From Prochilodus magdalenae (Eukaryota; Chordata; Actinopteri; Characiformes; Prochilodontidae), in assembly GCA_024036415.1 (NCBI GenBank), contig JAMWET010000906.1:1-64000 (forward strand): DNA of 64,000 bases. The letters are read 5' to 3'. Below the pieces are notes generated by a model, which was not told the DNA's origin, did no database searches, and saw nothing but the letters and a program-made list of their open reading frames with translations. The position numbers and the translations under genes are program-made. Within the stretch, counting starts at the first letter, position 1, and each line of letters opens with the position of its first letter. Below are positions 11,583 to 23,755 of this stretch, piece by piece.

Positions 11583-12699
11583 GATGGGTAAATAAGGTAC
11601 ATGAGTAGCACGCCCACATACACCTCTTCGTTGCATGCATGTTTTTAATGAGTGCGTTTCTTACCAAGGTTACGGCTCCTTCTGGAGCATTGTGCTGTGT
11701 TATGACGGTGTTTGAACCTAAGGTGAGTTCAGTAATCCTTTGATCATGTCTTCCAGATCCCAGCAGTTTGCATTAATTTGAATGTAGAAAGCTGATCTAC
11801 TCCGTTCGGTTACAGGAGACGTGTTCTTGTAGCCGAGTGTGTGTGAGGTTCGCAGAGGGGATTTCGGCTCGAGGATCACAGCTGTGTTTCTCTTTGTTAA
11901 TGCGATAAATCTTTTAATAGCAGAGCCCTGTTTGAAGTCAACACCTCTTCTCAGGCTGAGTAAGTTTCCTAAGGCACGTGTCTTCATTTTGTTCCATTGG
12001 ATTTGAACTGTTGAACCGGGAGTCTGCAAATAAACCACTGATTTGGAAAAACGTCAGCACTGCACAGATCCAGCCGAGGTGATATTGATCGTGCTCCGGT
12101 CCCCTTTTCAGAGGCTTGTTCATGTGTAGGGCTCTGCGTACAGGAGTGTAGGGACAGGAAAGGCTCTAAACGAAAGGAGGGCAGCACGAGAGACATGGAA
12201 TCCACAACGACAACAAGGCATACAACTGGGTAAGGGATGATGCTGAGACGGCAATCTGTAGATCAGTCTTTAAATGTAGACAGTGAGAGCACTTCTTGAA
12301 AACGTGTGAGGACAGGAGTAACTCTACCAGTAGTGGTTCTGAAACAGTTACCCAACTGGGTATCACTCTGCAGGCCATTACCAGAGACATGGCAGGCGGC
12401 AGATGTATGTCACAAATCGATCTAAGCTAGAACTTTTGCCCTGGGATCATCCACTCGTGAAAAAGCCCTTGCTGAGTTCAGTTGGGTGCCTGCAATCCTC
12501 CCTACACTAGATGCACGGTGCACTAGCAGTGGGAACTCCAGAACCTACCTGGACTGAGCAATGTTACCCAGGGCTGGAGGTCATGGTGGAGGTCGTGGTC
12601 TGGTTATAGACTGATTGCAGTGGTAGAATTCCAGTCATACCAGTTTGTAATTTGATTATGAAGTGTTGGCACCTCAGGGCATGACTTGGCAATGCCCAC
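11583..12699. other. Intergenic, no gene recognised
   Basis: Several 60-106-codon minus-strand frames exist but show no domain, repeat or splice pattern that I recognise. Some overlap each other in different frames, which argues against coding. Confidence 0.4.
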
Positions 12700-13446
12700 A
12701 CCAGTATAATTTGTGATGTGGAATCTTGTGAGTGAGGTTGAACCGGCTAGTGTGCTCATGGCAAGGAGACGGGAATTGTCAGAGTCTGAACGAGGCGTGC
12801 CAGACGGATGGGTCATTCAGTTTCCAAAGTTGAGTGGGCATTTAACAGGCCTCGATCTCGGTCTCTTGGGTACCGGGAATATGCCATAGTAGACATTACA
12901 CAGTGGACAGTGGCCACCCATGGGTGCTTAACAGTGGTGACCTGCAGCATCTGGCTACTGTGTGAACAGACAAGCGGCTCTGTCAGAAAACGCATCCGAG
13001 AGGTCAGCGTAGCGTTCCTCAGCTTCCATGGGAGCAGAAGATCCACCAGAGTACATCCGTTAACACCACCACACCGAACACAGCACCTCACCTGGGCTCG
13101 TTAGGTTGCTAACTGGACCCTAGACGAATGGCAACATGAGGTTGATGGTGGGGTTTGTGTGTGGTGCAGACCCCATGGAGCCCAGTTGTCAATAAGGCAC
13201 TGTGCAGACTGGTGGTGGTTCCATACTGGTGTGGGGTGTGTTCTCATGGCATGAGTTGGGCCCACTGGTCCACCTAAACCCGTCATTGACTGGTGCCCAC
13301 TAGATGTCACTCCTTGGTGACCGTTTGCAGCCCTTCATGGACTTCATGTACCCCCGCAGTGATGGGATATTCCAGCACGCTAATGCACCGTGCCATCGGG
13401 ACCAAGTTGGCCAGAATTGGTTCAAGGAACACCCTGGTCAGTGTTC
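12700..13446 (+). pseudogene. Tc1-like transposase pseudogene (second family)
   Basis: A decayed cut-and-paste transposase. Recognisable pieces in order are an N-terminal DNA-binding part (YREYAIVDI and the GHSVSKV region, 12808-12900), the RHRTQHLTWAR-like linker at about 13060-13100, and GGGSILVWGVFSWHELGPLV at 13209-13268. DFMYPRSDGIFQHANAPCH follows at about 13335-13400. Frames shift repeatedly. The first catalytic block (WSDES-type) has been lost by deletion near 13130, and the second catalytic Asp reads Ala (ANAP for DNAP), so it is dead. The C-terminal DPIEH-type block is missing beyond 13446. Confidence 0.8.
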
Positions 13447-13749
13447 AACCCCACTCACAGGTGTGGGCATTCCCAAGCTAGGTAACGCCGCTTTATAACC
13501 AGCTTTCACGCTGGTGTCCCATGACTTTTGGGGAGTCTGTGCCACATTTCTAGGGAGACTGTTCAGGATCTAAGAACTGAGAACACAATGACGTTTAAAA
13601 GTCAGAACTACTACAAAAGTTAAAGGCGTGAAGTTCGTGGAAAGTTGAAGGTTTTATCTGCTCCTCTGATGTACTGCCTCTGATCTTTCCACAATCTCGG
13701 AGCTGCTGAAAGCCTGATCACGGAAGGGATGTAACTTAGTGTGGTGAAC
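13447..13749. other. Intergenic, no gene seen
   Basis: Short spacer between the Tc1 remnant and the LINE fragment. Part of it may be eroded LINE. Confidence 0.4.
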
Positions 13750-14140
13750 AGTGGGGAGACAGAAAGACCAGAGTGGAGCAAACCGGCAGGCCTGTACAGG
13801 CAATGTAGGTCACAGAGACGAAGAACATAGAAACGGAGAAGCGTAGAGGTCCTAACACTGATCCCTGGGGAACCCCGGTGTCAGCGGTCCACACACAAGC
13901 ACCAGTCGGATAATGCTGCCTGAGGCTTCAGAGACTACAGAGCTGTACCAGTGACTTCCGCAGGCTGCTCCAGACAGTCGGTAGGAATTTTATGATGCGC
14001 TGTGTCAAATGCTGCAGATAGACCCACCGGGAGATTTGCCCTGCGGCGTTGGTTGGGATTGAAAGCCAGACTGGAGGTGTTCAGACAGCTTATATTGGTC
14101 AGCATGTGCTGTTGACTTTGTTCCGCTACCACTCATTCAA
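13750..14140 (-). pseudogene. L2-clade LINE reverse transcriptase fragment
   Basis: Read on the minus strand, GLSAAFDTAHHKI (about 13985-14025) matches reverse-transcriptase block A (usually LDLSAAFDTVDH). Further along, TGVPQGSVLGPLRFSV (about 13836-13880) matches block B of non-LTR retrotransposons. The order and spacing are right for an L2/CR1-type ORF2. The two pieces need a frame change between them, and the active-site YADD block is not found, so this is a 5'- and 3'-truncated dead copy. Flanks up to about 14330 may be more of the same element but are too eroded to read. Confidence 0.8.
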
Positions 14141-14705
14141 AGGCTTTGCCCAAAGTGCCAGTTTCCGTTTTCAAAACAGCAGCTGCTCCGTGGCTAGCAG
14201 GGAACCTAGTCTTTTCCAGGCTAGGTGGTTTTGGGTTCAGCGAGCAGCAGGCGGAGTTAATTTTGCAGTAGTCGTGAATGATGATACCTTATCTCAGAAG
14301 CCAGGATGTGAAGCACTGCGGTAATTTAAGAGCTATTGTGACTGATAGGGTGAAGTATAGAGATAGACAGAGGCGGCGCTTGTGATTTGTAGCTTTCACG
14401 CTGTCCTGGAAAAGGTGCAGGAACTCCTCAGAAGTATTTTTAGAGGACGTTGAGATAACTGGTGGATGTGCAGTGCTGAGATCAAAACAACCAGGATATC
14501 CCAGTAAGCTGTCCCATCACATACACACCCCCGGCTTCAGATCTGAAACAATCCACAGGTGTCCTTCTACAGTAGGAAGACTGGTAGCCGTGGGTCTGAA
14601 AGGATGTTTAGCTGCCATTAAGCTCTTACTGGTTAAAGGGAAGAGACAAGGACAGGGACATTGTTATCTGCTGCTAAATCTGCCTCCTGAAACCCCCAGT
14701 GCAGT
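14141..14705. other. Intergenic, possibly eroded LINE
   Basis: No readable gene. It lies upstream of the minus-strand LINE fragment and may hold its decayed N-terminal part. Confidence 0.35.
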
Positions 14706-15960
14706 TTAGCTGTTTACAGAGCAGTTTTACACGTTTACAGTGCAGTTTACCTGTTTACAGTGCAGTTTACCTGTTTACAGTGCAGTTTACCTGTTTACAG
14801 TGCTGTTTACCTGTTTACAGTACTGTTTACCTGTTTACAGTGCAGTGTTACCCGTTTACAGTGCAGTTTACCCGTTTACAGTGCAGTTTACCTGTTTACA
14901 GTGCAGTTTACCTGTTTACAGTGCTGTTTACCTGTTTACAGTGCAGTGTTACCCGTTTACAGTGCAGTTTACCTGTTTACAGTGCAGTTTACCTGTTTAC
15001 AGTGCTGTTTACCTGTTTACAGTGCAGTGTTACCCGTTTACAGTGCAGTTTACCTGTTTACAGTGCAGTTTACCTGTTTACAGTACTGTTTACCTGTTTA
15101 CAGTGCAGTTTTACATGTTTGCAGTGCAGTTTACCCGTTTACAGTGCAGTTTACCTGTTTACAGTGCAGTGTTACCCGTTTACAGTGCAGTTTTACATGT
15201 TTGCAGTGCAGTGTTACCCATTTACAGTGCAGTTTACCTGTTTACAGTGCAGTGTTACCCGTTTACAGTGCAGTTTACCTGTTTACAGTGCAGTTTACCT
15301 GTTTACAGAGCAGTTTTACATGTTTGCAGTGCAGTGTTACCCATTTACAGTGCAGTTTACCTGTTTACAGTGCAGTGTTACCCGTTTACAGTGCAGTTTA
15401 CCTGTTTACATGTGCAGTGTTACCCGTTTACAGTGCAGTGTTACCCGTTGACAGTGCAGTTTACCCGTTTACAGTGCAGTGTTACCTGTTTACAGTGTTG
15501 TTTACCTGTTTACAGTGTGGTTTAACTGTTTACCCTGTGCTTTAACTGTTTACAGGGCAGTTTTACTCATTTGCAGTGCAGTTTACCTGTTTACAGTGCA
15601 GTTTACCTGTTTACAGTGCAGTGTTACCCGTTTACAGTGCAGCGTTACTCGTTTACAGTGCAGTTAACCTGTTTACAGTGCAGTGTTACCCGTTTACAGT
15701 GCAGTGTTACCCGTTTATAGTGCAGTTTACCTGTTTACAGTGCAGTTTACCCGCTTGCAGTGCAGTTTTACACGTTTGCAGTGCGGTTTACCTGTTTACC
15801 CTGTGCTTTAACTGTTTACAGGGCAGTTTTACTCGTTTGCAGTTTATCTACGGTCCAGTTGTACCTGTTTACAGTGTGGTTTTACCCATTTGCAGCGCAA
15901 TGTTACTCTTTACAGTGTAGTTTTACCTGTCTTCAGTGCAGTGCAGTTGCCTGCTCTCCA
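14706..15960. repeat. 20/21-bp minisatellite, about 60 units
   Basis: Units alternate among cagtttacctgtttacagtg, cagtgttacccgtttacagtg and cagttttacatgtttgcagtg, giving a visible higher-order order of variants. All three plus frames stay open for about 250 codons because neither unit length introduces stops; these are not proteins. The right end (15830-15960) is more degenerate, as is usual at array edges. Confidence 0.97.
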
Positions 15961-16755
15961 AAAACCTGACACAGCTTTCTAATGGACTATTGTCTTTGAC
16001 AGCTGGCTGACAAAGAAAAATGAGGGCCCTTAATGTAGTACATGGTGGTGTAGAAATCTGAAGGTCATGTGCTTATTTTTGTTCATGGTAAAAGATTGTG
16101 GGCTATTTTAAAGTTCCATGAATAGGAACATATGGTTTTACTATCTGTTTCGATGCTCCCGCTTTGATCATTTCATGTTACCTATTTGTCCATAATTAAA
16201 GATTCCGTTGTTGTGTGACCTCGGGTCGTGTGGGTTGGTTCAGTTTGCACCAAATGAAAATTCTTAACTGTGAACAAATGGATGAAATGCTTGTTCCGTG
16301 TTTTCCTGATTCTTTCTACGGAAGTTGAGGACAGTTCGGAGCATTTCAGGTCTCTGCCCAGTCACACCAGCCCCTTCGAGCAATTCCTCTGTGGTGTTTA
16401 CCCGTCAGTGAACTCCCTGTATGGAATGTCTCAGTGGGGGTTCGTTGAGACGTTCGTTGAGAAGTACACAGCTGTTAATGCTAACACTGAGGAGCAGGGG
16501 GCGGGGCATGTGCATGGCTCTGATGATGGAGGTGGACACCATGACTGAACTTTACAGGTCGTGCCATCTCAGGATTTTAAAGTCCATGATGTCAAATCAG
16601 CTGCTGGTGAAACTGAACAGATCCATGCAGGGGATGGCTGGAGTGCACTGAGAAGCTGGGAAACCTACTTGTGTTCTAACTTTAAAAGCAGAACAGCCTT
16701 CTTAATTTATAGTCATGTTTATATTTGCTGAGATAAAAAGGTATAAACAGTTTTA
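15961..16755. other. Intergenic, no gene recognised
   Basis: A 92-codon plus frame (16270-16548) containing LPSHTSPFEQFLCGVYPSVN looks more protein-like in composition than most here, but I do not recognise it and it has no splice borders I can defend. Confidence 0.4.
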
Positions 16756-17150
16756 AAATTATAAATGCAGCAAAAAAAAAAAAGAAGAAAAAGTAAAATA
16801 GTCTTTTATCTAGATTAGATTTATTTTATTTCTATTTTTAAGTTTATTGTAAGGTAATTTTAAGATTATTTAACCTCATTTCTGGGCTATTTTTACTACT
16901 TTGTGTGTTTTTATTAAGATTTATTAAGTTTTCCTGTTATATTGGCAGATTATTTTTTACTTATCAGCTGACTAAAATCACTTAAAACCAGTACAAATGT
17001 CTGAAAAGTAAAATAAGTTACGATAATTAAAAGTAAAGGATATATGATCTTACAATTATCTTACAACAATTTTAAAATGAGAAATGTAAAATATATGTAC
17101 TAGATATATGATCATTTTGCTGACCAAGATCTCGTTTCGTGCAGTACAGA
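16756..17150. mobile_element. Palindromic MITE family A copy
   Basis: Runs from atgcagcaaaaaaaaa through gtcttttatctag, the gtgatttt-like and tattggcaga core, ctaaaatcacttaaaaccag and tctgaaaagt, to the terminus agatctcgtttcgtgcagta. The left half repeats as the reverse complement of the right half. Confidence 0.75.
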
Positions 17151-17167
17151 ACTGTATAAATAAACCC

Positions 17168-17668
17168 AACATTGCAGAAAATTATGGTATGGCAAATATT
17201 ACATATAATAACTAGTTAGTATATCTTAAAACTTATATTTGAATATTGTTTTAAGGTATTATAAAGATTATTTAATTCATTTCCTGATATATTTTAAGTG
17301 TTCTTTGTAAGCCACATTTCCTCACTATTCTAGCAGATGATTTGGATTTGGTTTTAAACACACTTCTTAAAATAAGGCAGTTTTTATTTTAGTACGCTTT
17401 TAGTTTCAGTTTTATTTTATTTTGGAAGCCACATTTCATTAACATAGACAGATCATTAAGACTGTTTCAAAGGAATGTCCTAAAATAAGCAGCATGATTT
17501 GGCAGTAGAGTGAGAAAATTTGATTTACTAAAATTATTAGAATAAAAATTATTAAAAGTAAAAATATATAATCTTAAAATTAGATGACAATAATCTCAAA
17601 GTGAGAGTTTTTAAATATGTCCACCAGATATAAGATCATTTCACTAACCGAGATCTCATTTTTGCAGT
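17168..17668. mobile_element. Palindromic MITE family A, best two-ended copy
   Basis: Both ends are present: cattgcagaaaattatgg at left and gagatctcatttttgcag at right. Internal landmarks mirror around a centre near 17420-17460: ctagttagtatatctt pairs with the later ccaccagatataag, and tctcaaagtgagagttt lies in the right arm. No open frame is seen. The ends (CACTGCAAAAAATGAGATC as a consensus from several copies here) do not let me assign a superfamily confidently. Confidence 0.75.
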
Positions 17669-18544
17669 TGAAAGAACCATTAGGAAGCTGAACTGGTTCT
17701 TTGCGTTGCTGTGGTTACAGCGTCCTTTGACCTAAAAGGTTCTCCTGTATAGTTCTAATAGGGTTCTGCTGTTTCGACACGCCACTGTAATTTTAGGCTG
17801 ATGCAAATCCAGGACAGTGATGGTACTCCTACGTCAGCTCCTTAAACACGATAACATCCATAAAGCAGTGGCGACACAGACTGCTGCTCAGAATCCCTTA
17901 TCAGCTTCACACTGCGTTCAGCCGAATGACTCAACACAAAGCCAGTCTAGTCTTAACGCAGCTCGGGAACCGAGCCTTAATTGATATCACTGACATTCCG
18001 GTCGGCCTAAATGCCAAAATTCAGCCCTGTAATGGAATTCTAAAAGATCAGGAATGGGGAGGTAATTAAAAAGCTGTGTCTGTTTGATGTCTAAATGGGG
18101 GTCACACTGGTGTACAGGTGCCCGTGTTGGTGGAAGGGAGAAGTACTGTGTGCCTGAACAATCCACAGGAATGCTAATCAGCGCAGGAGATTTAACTGAA
18201 CCTGATGACTGATGAATGCATGCTGGTGCTCATCACTGCCGAGTCGTGAGATCTTTTTCAATTCCAGTTTTTAATGAGGAGCACTAAAATGAAAGTGTTC
18301 AAGATCAGTGTAATTATTTCCCTGCGTGGAAATGGACAGTGGGACGTACTTTGTTGGGTTCCAAACCTCTGTATTATGAGAACCCCACGTTAGGTGATCA
18401 CCTCCTCTGCTGCCTCTACCAGCATGGACATCCGGAACCACTGCCTCAGGTTATGTCCCACTGAACGGCATCTTCGAATAGGAGTTTAGCACCATTGACC
18501 ATTTGTTTTAGCACACAGAGTAACCTTTGACCTCTGTACTTAAC
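17669..18544. other. Intergenic, no gene seen
   Basis: Unique-looking DNA with no exon, RNA gene or repeat that I recognise. Confidence 0.45.
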
Positions 18545-18601
18545 CTCTACGTACTCACTCTCTCACTTTCTCTCTCTTTCTCTCTGTCACTTTCTCTCAC
18601 A

Positions 18602-18665
<64 letters not shown>

Positions 18666-18928
18666 TCCACTCTCTCTCTTCCACTCTCTCTCTCCCCCTC
18701 TGTGTCTCTCTCGCTCTCTCTCTCCCCCTCTGTCTCTCTCTCTCTCTCTCACGCTTTCTCTGACTCTCTCTCTCTTTCTCTCTCTCTCCCTCTGTGTCTC
18801 TCTTGCTCTCTCTCTCCCCCCTCTGTCTCTCTGTCTCTGTCTCTGTCTCCGTCTCTCTCTCTCTCTCTCTCCCACTCCCCCCTTGCCCCATCTCTCTCTT
18901 TCTCTCTCTCTCTCTCTCTTCCTCTCCC

Positions 18929-19020
<92 letters not shown>

Positions 19021-19167
19021 ACCTCTATGTAATCACTCCCTCAATTTCACTCTCTCTCTCTTTCACTCTCTCTCTCTCTCTCTTTCACACACTCTCTCTC
19101 CCTCTCTCTCTCTCGCTCTCTCTCTCTCTCTTTTACTCACTCTCTCTCTCTCTCTTTCTCTCTCACT

Positions 19168-19232
<65 letters not shown>

Positions 19233-19270
19233 AGTTCTCTCTCTCAGAGTTCTCTCTCTCAGAGTTCTCT
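18545..19270. repeat. CT-rich microsatellite with embedded TCTA block
   Basis: (CT)n with TTTC, CACT and TGTC interruptions on both sides of a pure (TCTA)n run at about 18929-19021. It ends with three copies of agagttctctctctc. Long frames on both strands are artefacts. Confidence 0.97.
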
Positions 19271-19273
19271 CCA

Positions 19274-19400
19274 CGGCCCCCGAGGAGCAGTTGGGGGTTA
19301 GGTGCTTTGCTCAAGGGCACTGCAGTTGTGTCCTATCAGCTCAAGGCAACGAAGGCTGTTTGCCTCACTCTGTGCATCCTGCCTATGCTGGAGTCACTCA
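19274..19400. mobile_element. Dispersed fish repeat fragment (gggttaggtgctttgctcaa)
   Basis: ccccgaggagcagttggggg followed by gctttgctcaagggcactg is a motif I know from common teleost interspersed repeats. Only a fragment is present and I cannot name the family. Confidence 0.45.
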
Positions 19401-20032
19401 GGTGTGTGGTGAGTCAGCTGAAGTGCACATGTTGTAACTCGGGTTGCAGGTAGAGAATGAATGAAGTTATTTCCACACAGTGTGTATAGTTTCATTATGT
19501 AGTATAAGAGCTACGTATAGGTACAGGATATGTAAATGAGCTGTTTGGATGTGTCGGCGTTATGTAACACGCTGTGTGTGTATATACACTGTGCTTATTG
19601 AAAGTTGCTGAGTCAGTGGTGGCCTGAAGTATGTTCTGATTTTCATGTAGCTCATAGAAATAGAAAAAAGAGCCTGATCAAACAACAATACGAGAAATAT
19701 ATACATTTTATTCAATTACTGAACAAAGTGACCAGTCAGTCAGCAGCTTTATGGGCAGAAGTATGTGAACCTCTCGGATGATCAGCGATAGACGTGATAA
19801 TAAAATGAGTGAAAGCCATATACTTTTTGAGTAAGACGTTTCATTGTGTCCTCTTTGTTCTAGCGTTACGAGTTTTCGTTTAGGACAACCATATTTAAGT
19901 ACCAGCCCACAAAAAGATAAAGCCTAAACCCTATGTGTATGTTGGTTCTAGAGAGGCATGAACTGCCCAAACCAAACTCTGTGTGTGTGTCAGCATACCT
20001 GGTCAATAATCCTGATTCCCTCTCTGGTTACA
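19401..20032. other. Intergenic, no gene seen
   Basis: Nothing recognisable. A 61-codon frame at 19933-20118 runs into the SINE-like repeat. Confidence 0.45.
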
Positions 20033-20262
20033 GGCAGCACGGTGGACTGTGGGAGGAAACCGGAGCATCGCAGGCCCACAGTCCCGAGACATGCAGTCGG
20101 GTGAACTGGAGATGCTAAATTAACCCCCTACCTCTCTCTCAGGTGTGTGCCCTATGATGTTTGTGTGTTTGGGTGTTTGCTGCCCTCCGCCTAATGAGTG
20201 CTGGGATGGGCTTCAGCACAGACCCTCCACAAAAACCCGGAGGGATAAGCAGGCGGTGTGTG
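20033..20262 (+). mobile_element. SINE-like remnant, internally deleted
   Basis: ggcagcacggtgg, then gtgggaggaaaccggagca, gagacatgcagtcgggtgaa, gctaaattaac, gtgtgtgccctatgatg, tgctgggatgggcttcagca and ggagggataagcagg follow the order of a widespread vertebrate/fish SINE-type repeat. The usual promoter-box part between cacggtgg and gtgggagg is missing. Family name uncertain. Confidence 0.6.
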
Positions 20263-20848
20263 GAAGCGTGTGCTGGTAAGTGCAGATGAATTACTCCAGC
20301 AGTTTCTGGGAGCTTCACTGAGGGCAGTCAGGGGTGGAGGTTTGGAAACCAGGCTTGTGGCTGGAATGTCGCAACTGCTCCACAGGTGCTGTGGACAGGG
20401 ATGCCCAATGCTCTGGGCAAGTGTGCTCACTGCCCCCTAGTGTGTGTGTGTATGTAGGTGCTTCACTACATGGATGGGGATGCATGCACAGGTTGCACCC
20501 GTCATTGATCCGGTCAGTGGTGTCTATCTACGCCCTCTTTAATGTGGATTAAGTGGCATTTGTTTGAGGTGGTGTCCTGTTTTCCTCCCTCTAAGGCTAT
20601 GCAGAGAAAGAGTGTCTCAGGGAGTCGATGCTTCTGCCACAGAAGTGCTTGGAATTGCAAATTTCAGATGCTCAAATAACAAGGAACAACAGAAATGGAA
20701 CAGACTGTGAGTCGGAATGTCACTGCGGGTTTGCGTTTACATAAACTTCATGCAGTGTCTCTCGAGGTAACTGGACAGTAATGCAGCTGTTGTTCTAGCT
20801 CAGTACTCCAGTGTGAGAGACAAGACCAGTAATCAGTCATACTGAATT
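20263..20848. other. Intergenic, no gene seen
   Basis: No supported gene or repeat. The open frames at 20191-20552 overlap in several phases and are not convincing. Confidence 0.4.
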
Positions 20849-21362
20849 AGTAGGTGTACAGGTCCAGACTGTAGTCCATCTGTTTCTCTGTATACTGTAT
20901 TACCCTGTTCTTCAATGGTCAGGACCCCCACAGGACCACCACAGAGCAGGTATGATGTGGGTGGTGGATCATTCTCAGCACTGCAGTGACACTGACGTGG
21001 TGGTGGTGTGTTTGTGTGGTGCTGGTGTGAGTGGATCAGACACAGCCGTGCTGCTGGAGTGTTGAGACACTGTGTCCACTCACTGTCCACTCCATTAGAC
21101 ACTCCTACCTTGCTGCTCCACCTTGTAGATGGACAGTCAGAGACGATAGCTCATCTGCTGCTGCACAGTGCAGTGTTGGTCATCCTCTATTCCTTCACCT
21201 GGGGTCTCAGGGCGTTGCCCACAGGACGCTGCCCACATGACCACTCACACCAGTACAACACACACTACCACACCACCACCACATCAGCCACATAGTACCT
21301 GCTCTGTGGTGGTCCTGTGGGGGTCCTGACCGTTGAAGAGCTATTATACAGTAATACTTTCA
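20849..21362. mobile_element. Long palindromic MITE (family Pal-2), copy 1
   Basis: The left arm has ggtccagactgtagtccatc, the block around accaccacagagcaggtatg, and gtggtggatcattctcagca. The right arm carries the complements (accaccaccaccacatcag, tacctgctctgtggtggtcc). The centre holds only about two cacaggacgctgccc units near 21215-21235, so this copy shows the pre-expansion state. The right arm is shortened. Confidence 0.8.
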
Positions 21363-21379
21363 TAGCTGTAAATGAATAT

Positions 21380-21640
21380 ATATGTGTCAGAGCCTCACAG
21401 GTGTAAGGAGCTGACCCTGCTCCTTTGTTCCACTAACTGCCTCTGCGCCGCTGGGAAAGTTGTAGACTTGTTGGAACGTCACTACTGGGATTTGACCCTA
21501 TTCCGCTACAACAGAACATTCCTGAGGTCAGGCAAAGACTTGGTGCTCTGGTTCATCCCATAGGATTTAGATGGAGCTGCATCACGGTGTGCAGATACCC
21601 TATGTACCCCGGTCCTGTGCAGGGGGGACTTCATACCCTG
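21380..21640. mobile_element. Probable eroded Tc1-like fragment
   Basis: actgggatttgaccctatt, then tgaggtcaggcaaagacttg and ttcatcccataggatttaga resemble a non-coding-strand view of a common teleost Tc1 transposase gene. No frame is readable; recognition is by wording only. Confidence 0.35.
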
Positions 21641-22029
21641 ATGTGAGGCATTGCTCAGGGCACATATGTGGCCGCCTTCCTTATGAAGATGGGCAATGCT
21701 TGAGCGATCAATCAGAATGATTGTAGCTGAATCAACTAATTACAGGAGGCATCTGGACGCATACGGGCATGTAGTGTAGCTCAGAGGTTCTCAAGCCTCA
21801 TCATGGAGGAGCTCTTGCACACTATTACTACACAACTGATTCTATTGGCTAATTAGATCGTTAGCTAATTAACAAGGGGTGTGTCCCAATTCTGCACTAT
21901 GTAGTAGTACAGTTATATATATCGAAATTGAGTATACTCAAAAACCTATAATCCGCTCTAATGATGGACACTACTGTCCCACAATGGAGGGTTCTCAAAT
22001 ATCTGGAACCTTCTGAATGAATGGGGTGT

Positions 22030-22335
22030 GTGACGGGACGGCAGCTGTGGTGGTGGCAGGACCGGAAATGCTGTAATGTGAATTCAACCCATCTGCAGGT
22101 GTATGGAAGCGTACGGCCATACGGGTCTACCAGCAGTGGATACAATCCCAGTCTACAGGGAATTCTCCTCTGAACTGTGCCGGGCAAGGCTTCCACCAGA
22201 TCTGGACCAACTGACCATTACTATGGTGTGAGAGTGTCTGAACACTGATGTGGCTACATCCAGAACCTCGTCCAGTACATGCCCGATCCCGTCCCAGCTG
22301 TTACCGGTGCTGGTGGAGAGATTAGACGCTAGTAT
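22030..22335 (-). repeat. Dispersed repeat C, copy 1 (inverted)
   Basis: Read on the minus strand it contains ctccaccagcaccggtaaca, atgtactggacgaggttctg, tagccacatcagtgttcaga, gatctggtggaagccttgcc and a later gtagacccgtatggccgtac. The same words occur at 40395-40580 and 60140-60295 on the plus strand. No protein is evident. Confidence 0.7.
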
Positions 22336-22641
22336 GTACGTTTCAGGGGACTCGTTTTTGTCTGATGAGCTTATAATACGTTTTTTTTGGGGTGTTTTAT
22401 TATTTTCCTTTCCAGTGCCCTGCATTACTCAGACCTTCATGCAATAAAGAAAACATTATAGCCCAAAACTTTATTTCTAAGCTATTATTTCAGGCATCAG
22501 TCCGTGTTTTCACGTCCATTTCATATAATAACTTTCCATGAAGTGGCTTTAAGGGGCATTAAGCCTACGGCGGTCTGGTTTCCATCACCACCGCAAGGAA
22601 TCCGGCTTGGAAAGATCAGAACAGAGAGAACAGAGACTTTC
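22336..22641. other. Intergenic, no gene seen
   Basis: No gene recognised. Confidence 0.4.
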
Positions 22642-22810
22642 TGTCACGCCTCCATCTCTAATCCCCGCCTTCTCTTCTGCACTTGGCATCACCAGATTAT
22701 TAAATCACCTGCTCAACTCCACACCAGTCTGGGATTTCAGTCAGTCTTTATTTACCTCCCCCGGTTCCTGCCACACTTTGTCTCTGTTAGCTGTCTGACT
22801 TCTAAGCCTG
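22642..22810 (+). repeat. Fragment resembling the gtcatgcc-type element
   Basis: tgtcacgcctccatctctaa, then accagattattaaatcacct and cccccggttcctgccacact, then a tctaagcctgggttcc end. Its layout (GTCAYGCC head, a pyrimidine-rich body) recalls the elements at 3411 and 62583. Weak. Confidence 0.35.
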
Positions 22811-22915
22811 GGTTCCTTGTATTATACTTATATCGGCTTATTCTGCACACCGCAAAAGCAGTATCTTAGCAACTAAAAAGATCTTATATTAAGTTTACGT
22901 AACTTTAAACTTTAA

Positions 22916-23755
22916 AGTCCTATAGCCATACAGGACACTCTGTAGATGTACAGGTCCAGACTGTAGTCCATCTGTTTCTCTGTGTACTGTATTACCCTGT
23001 TCTTCAATGGTCAGGACCCCCACAGGACCACCACAGAGCAGGTATGATGTGGGTGGTGGATCATTCTCAGCACTGCAGTGACACTGACGTGGTGGTGGTG
23101 TGTTAGTGTGTGTGGTGCTGGTGTGAGTGGATCAGACACAGCAGTGCTGCTGGAGTGTTTAGACACTGTGTCCACTCACTGTCCACTCTATTAGACACTC
23201 CTACCTTGCTGGTCCACCTTGTAGATGGACAGTCAGAGACGATAGCTCATCTGCTGCTGCACAGTGCAGTGTCGGTCATCCTCTAGTCCTTCATCAGTGG
23301 ACACAGGAGGCCGCCCCACAGGACTCTGCCCCACAGGACTCTGCCCCACAGGACTCTGCCCCACAGGCCGCTGCCCCACAGGACGCTGCCCCACAGGACG
23401 CTGCCCCACAGGACTCTGCCCCACAGGACGCTGCCCCACAGGACGCTGCCCCACAGGACGCTGCCCACAGGATGCTGCCCCACAGGACGCTGCCCCACAG
23501 GACTGGATAAATCTGGTAGGTGGAGGATTCTCAGTCCAGCAGTGATGCTGAGGTGTCCAGCAGCACTGCTGTGTCTGATCCACTCACACCAGCACCACAC
23601 ACACTAACACACCACCACCACGTCAGTGTCACTGCAGTGCTGAGAATGATCCACCACCCACATCATACCTGCTCTGTGGTGGTCCTGTGGGGGTCCTGAC
23701 CATTGAAGAACAGGGTAATACAGTACACAGAGAAACAGATGGACTACAGTCTGTA
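22916..23755. mobile_element. Pal-2 palindromic MITE, copy 2, with apex minisatellite
   Basis: The left arm begins near atacaggacactctgtaga. The right arm ends with cagatggactacagtctg at about 23755. Arms of more than 70 bp complement each other, for example gtgggtggtggatcattctc against gagaatgatccaccacccac. Between the arms, at the hairpin apex, sits a tandem array of a 15-bp unit. The right end is fused directly to a family A fragment. Confidence 0.88.
23310..23502. repeat. 15-bp minisatellite at the Pal-2 apex
   Basis: About 13 units of ccccacaggacgctg or ccccacaggactctg. The GLCPT/GRCPT and VGQRP/LWGSV frames seen on the two strands are artefacts of the 15-bp period. Confidence 0.95.

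Noticed and set aside
14699..15545. Three overlapping frames of about 250-261 codons rich in VYLFT/CLQC
   Set aside because: Artefacts of the 20/21-bp minisatellite.
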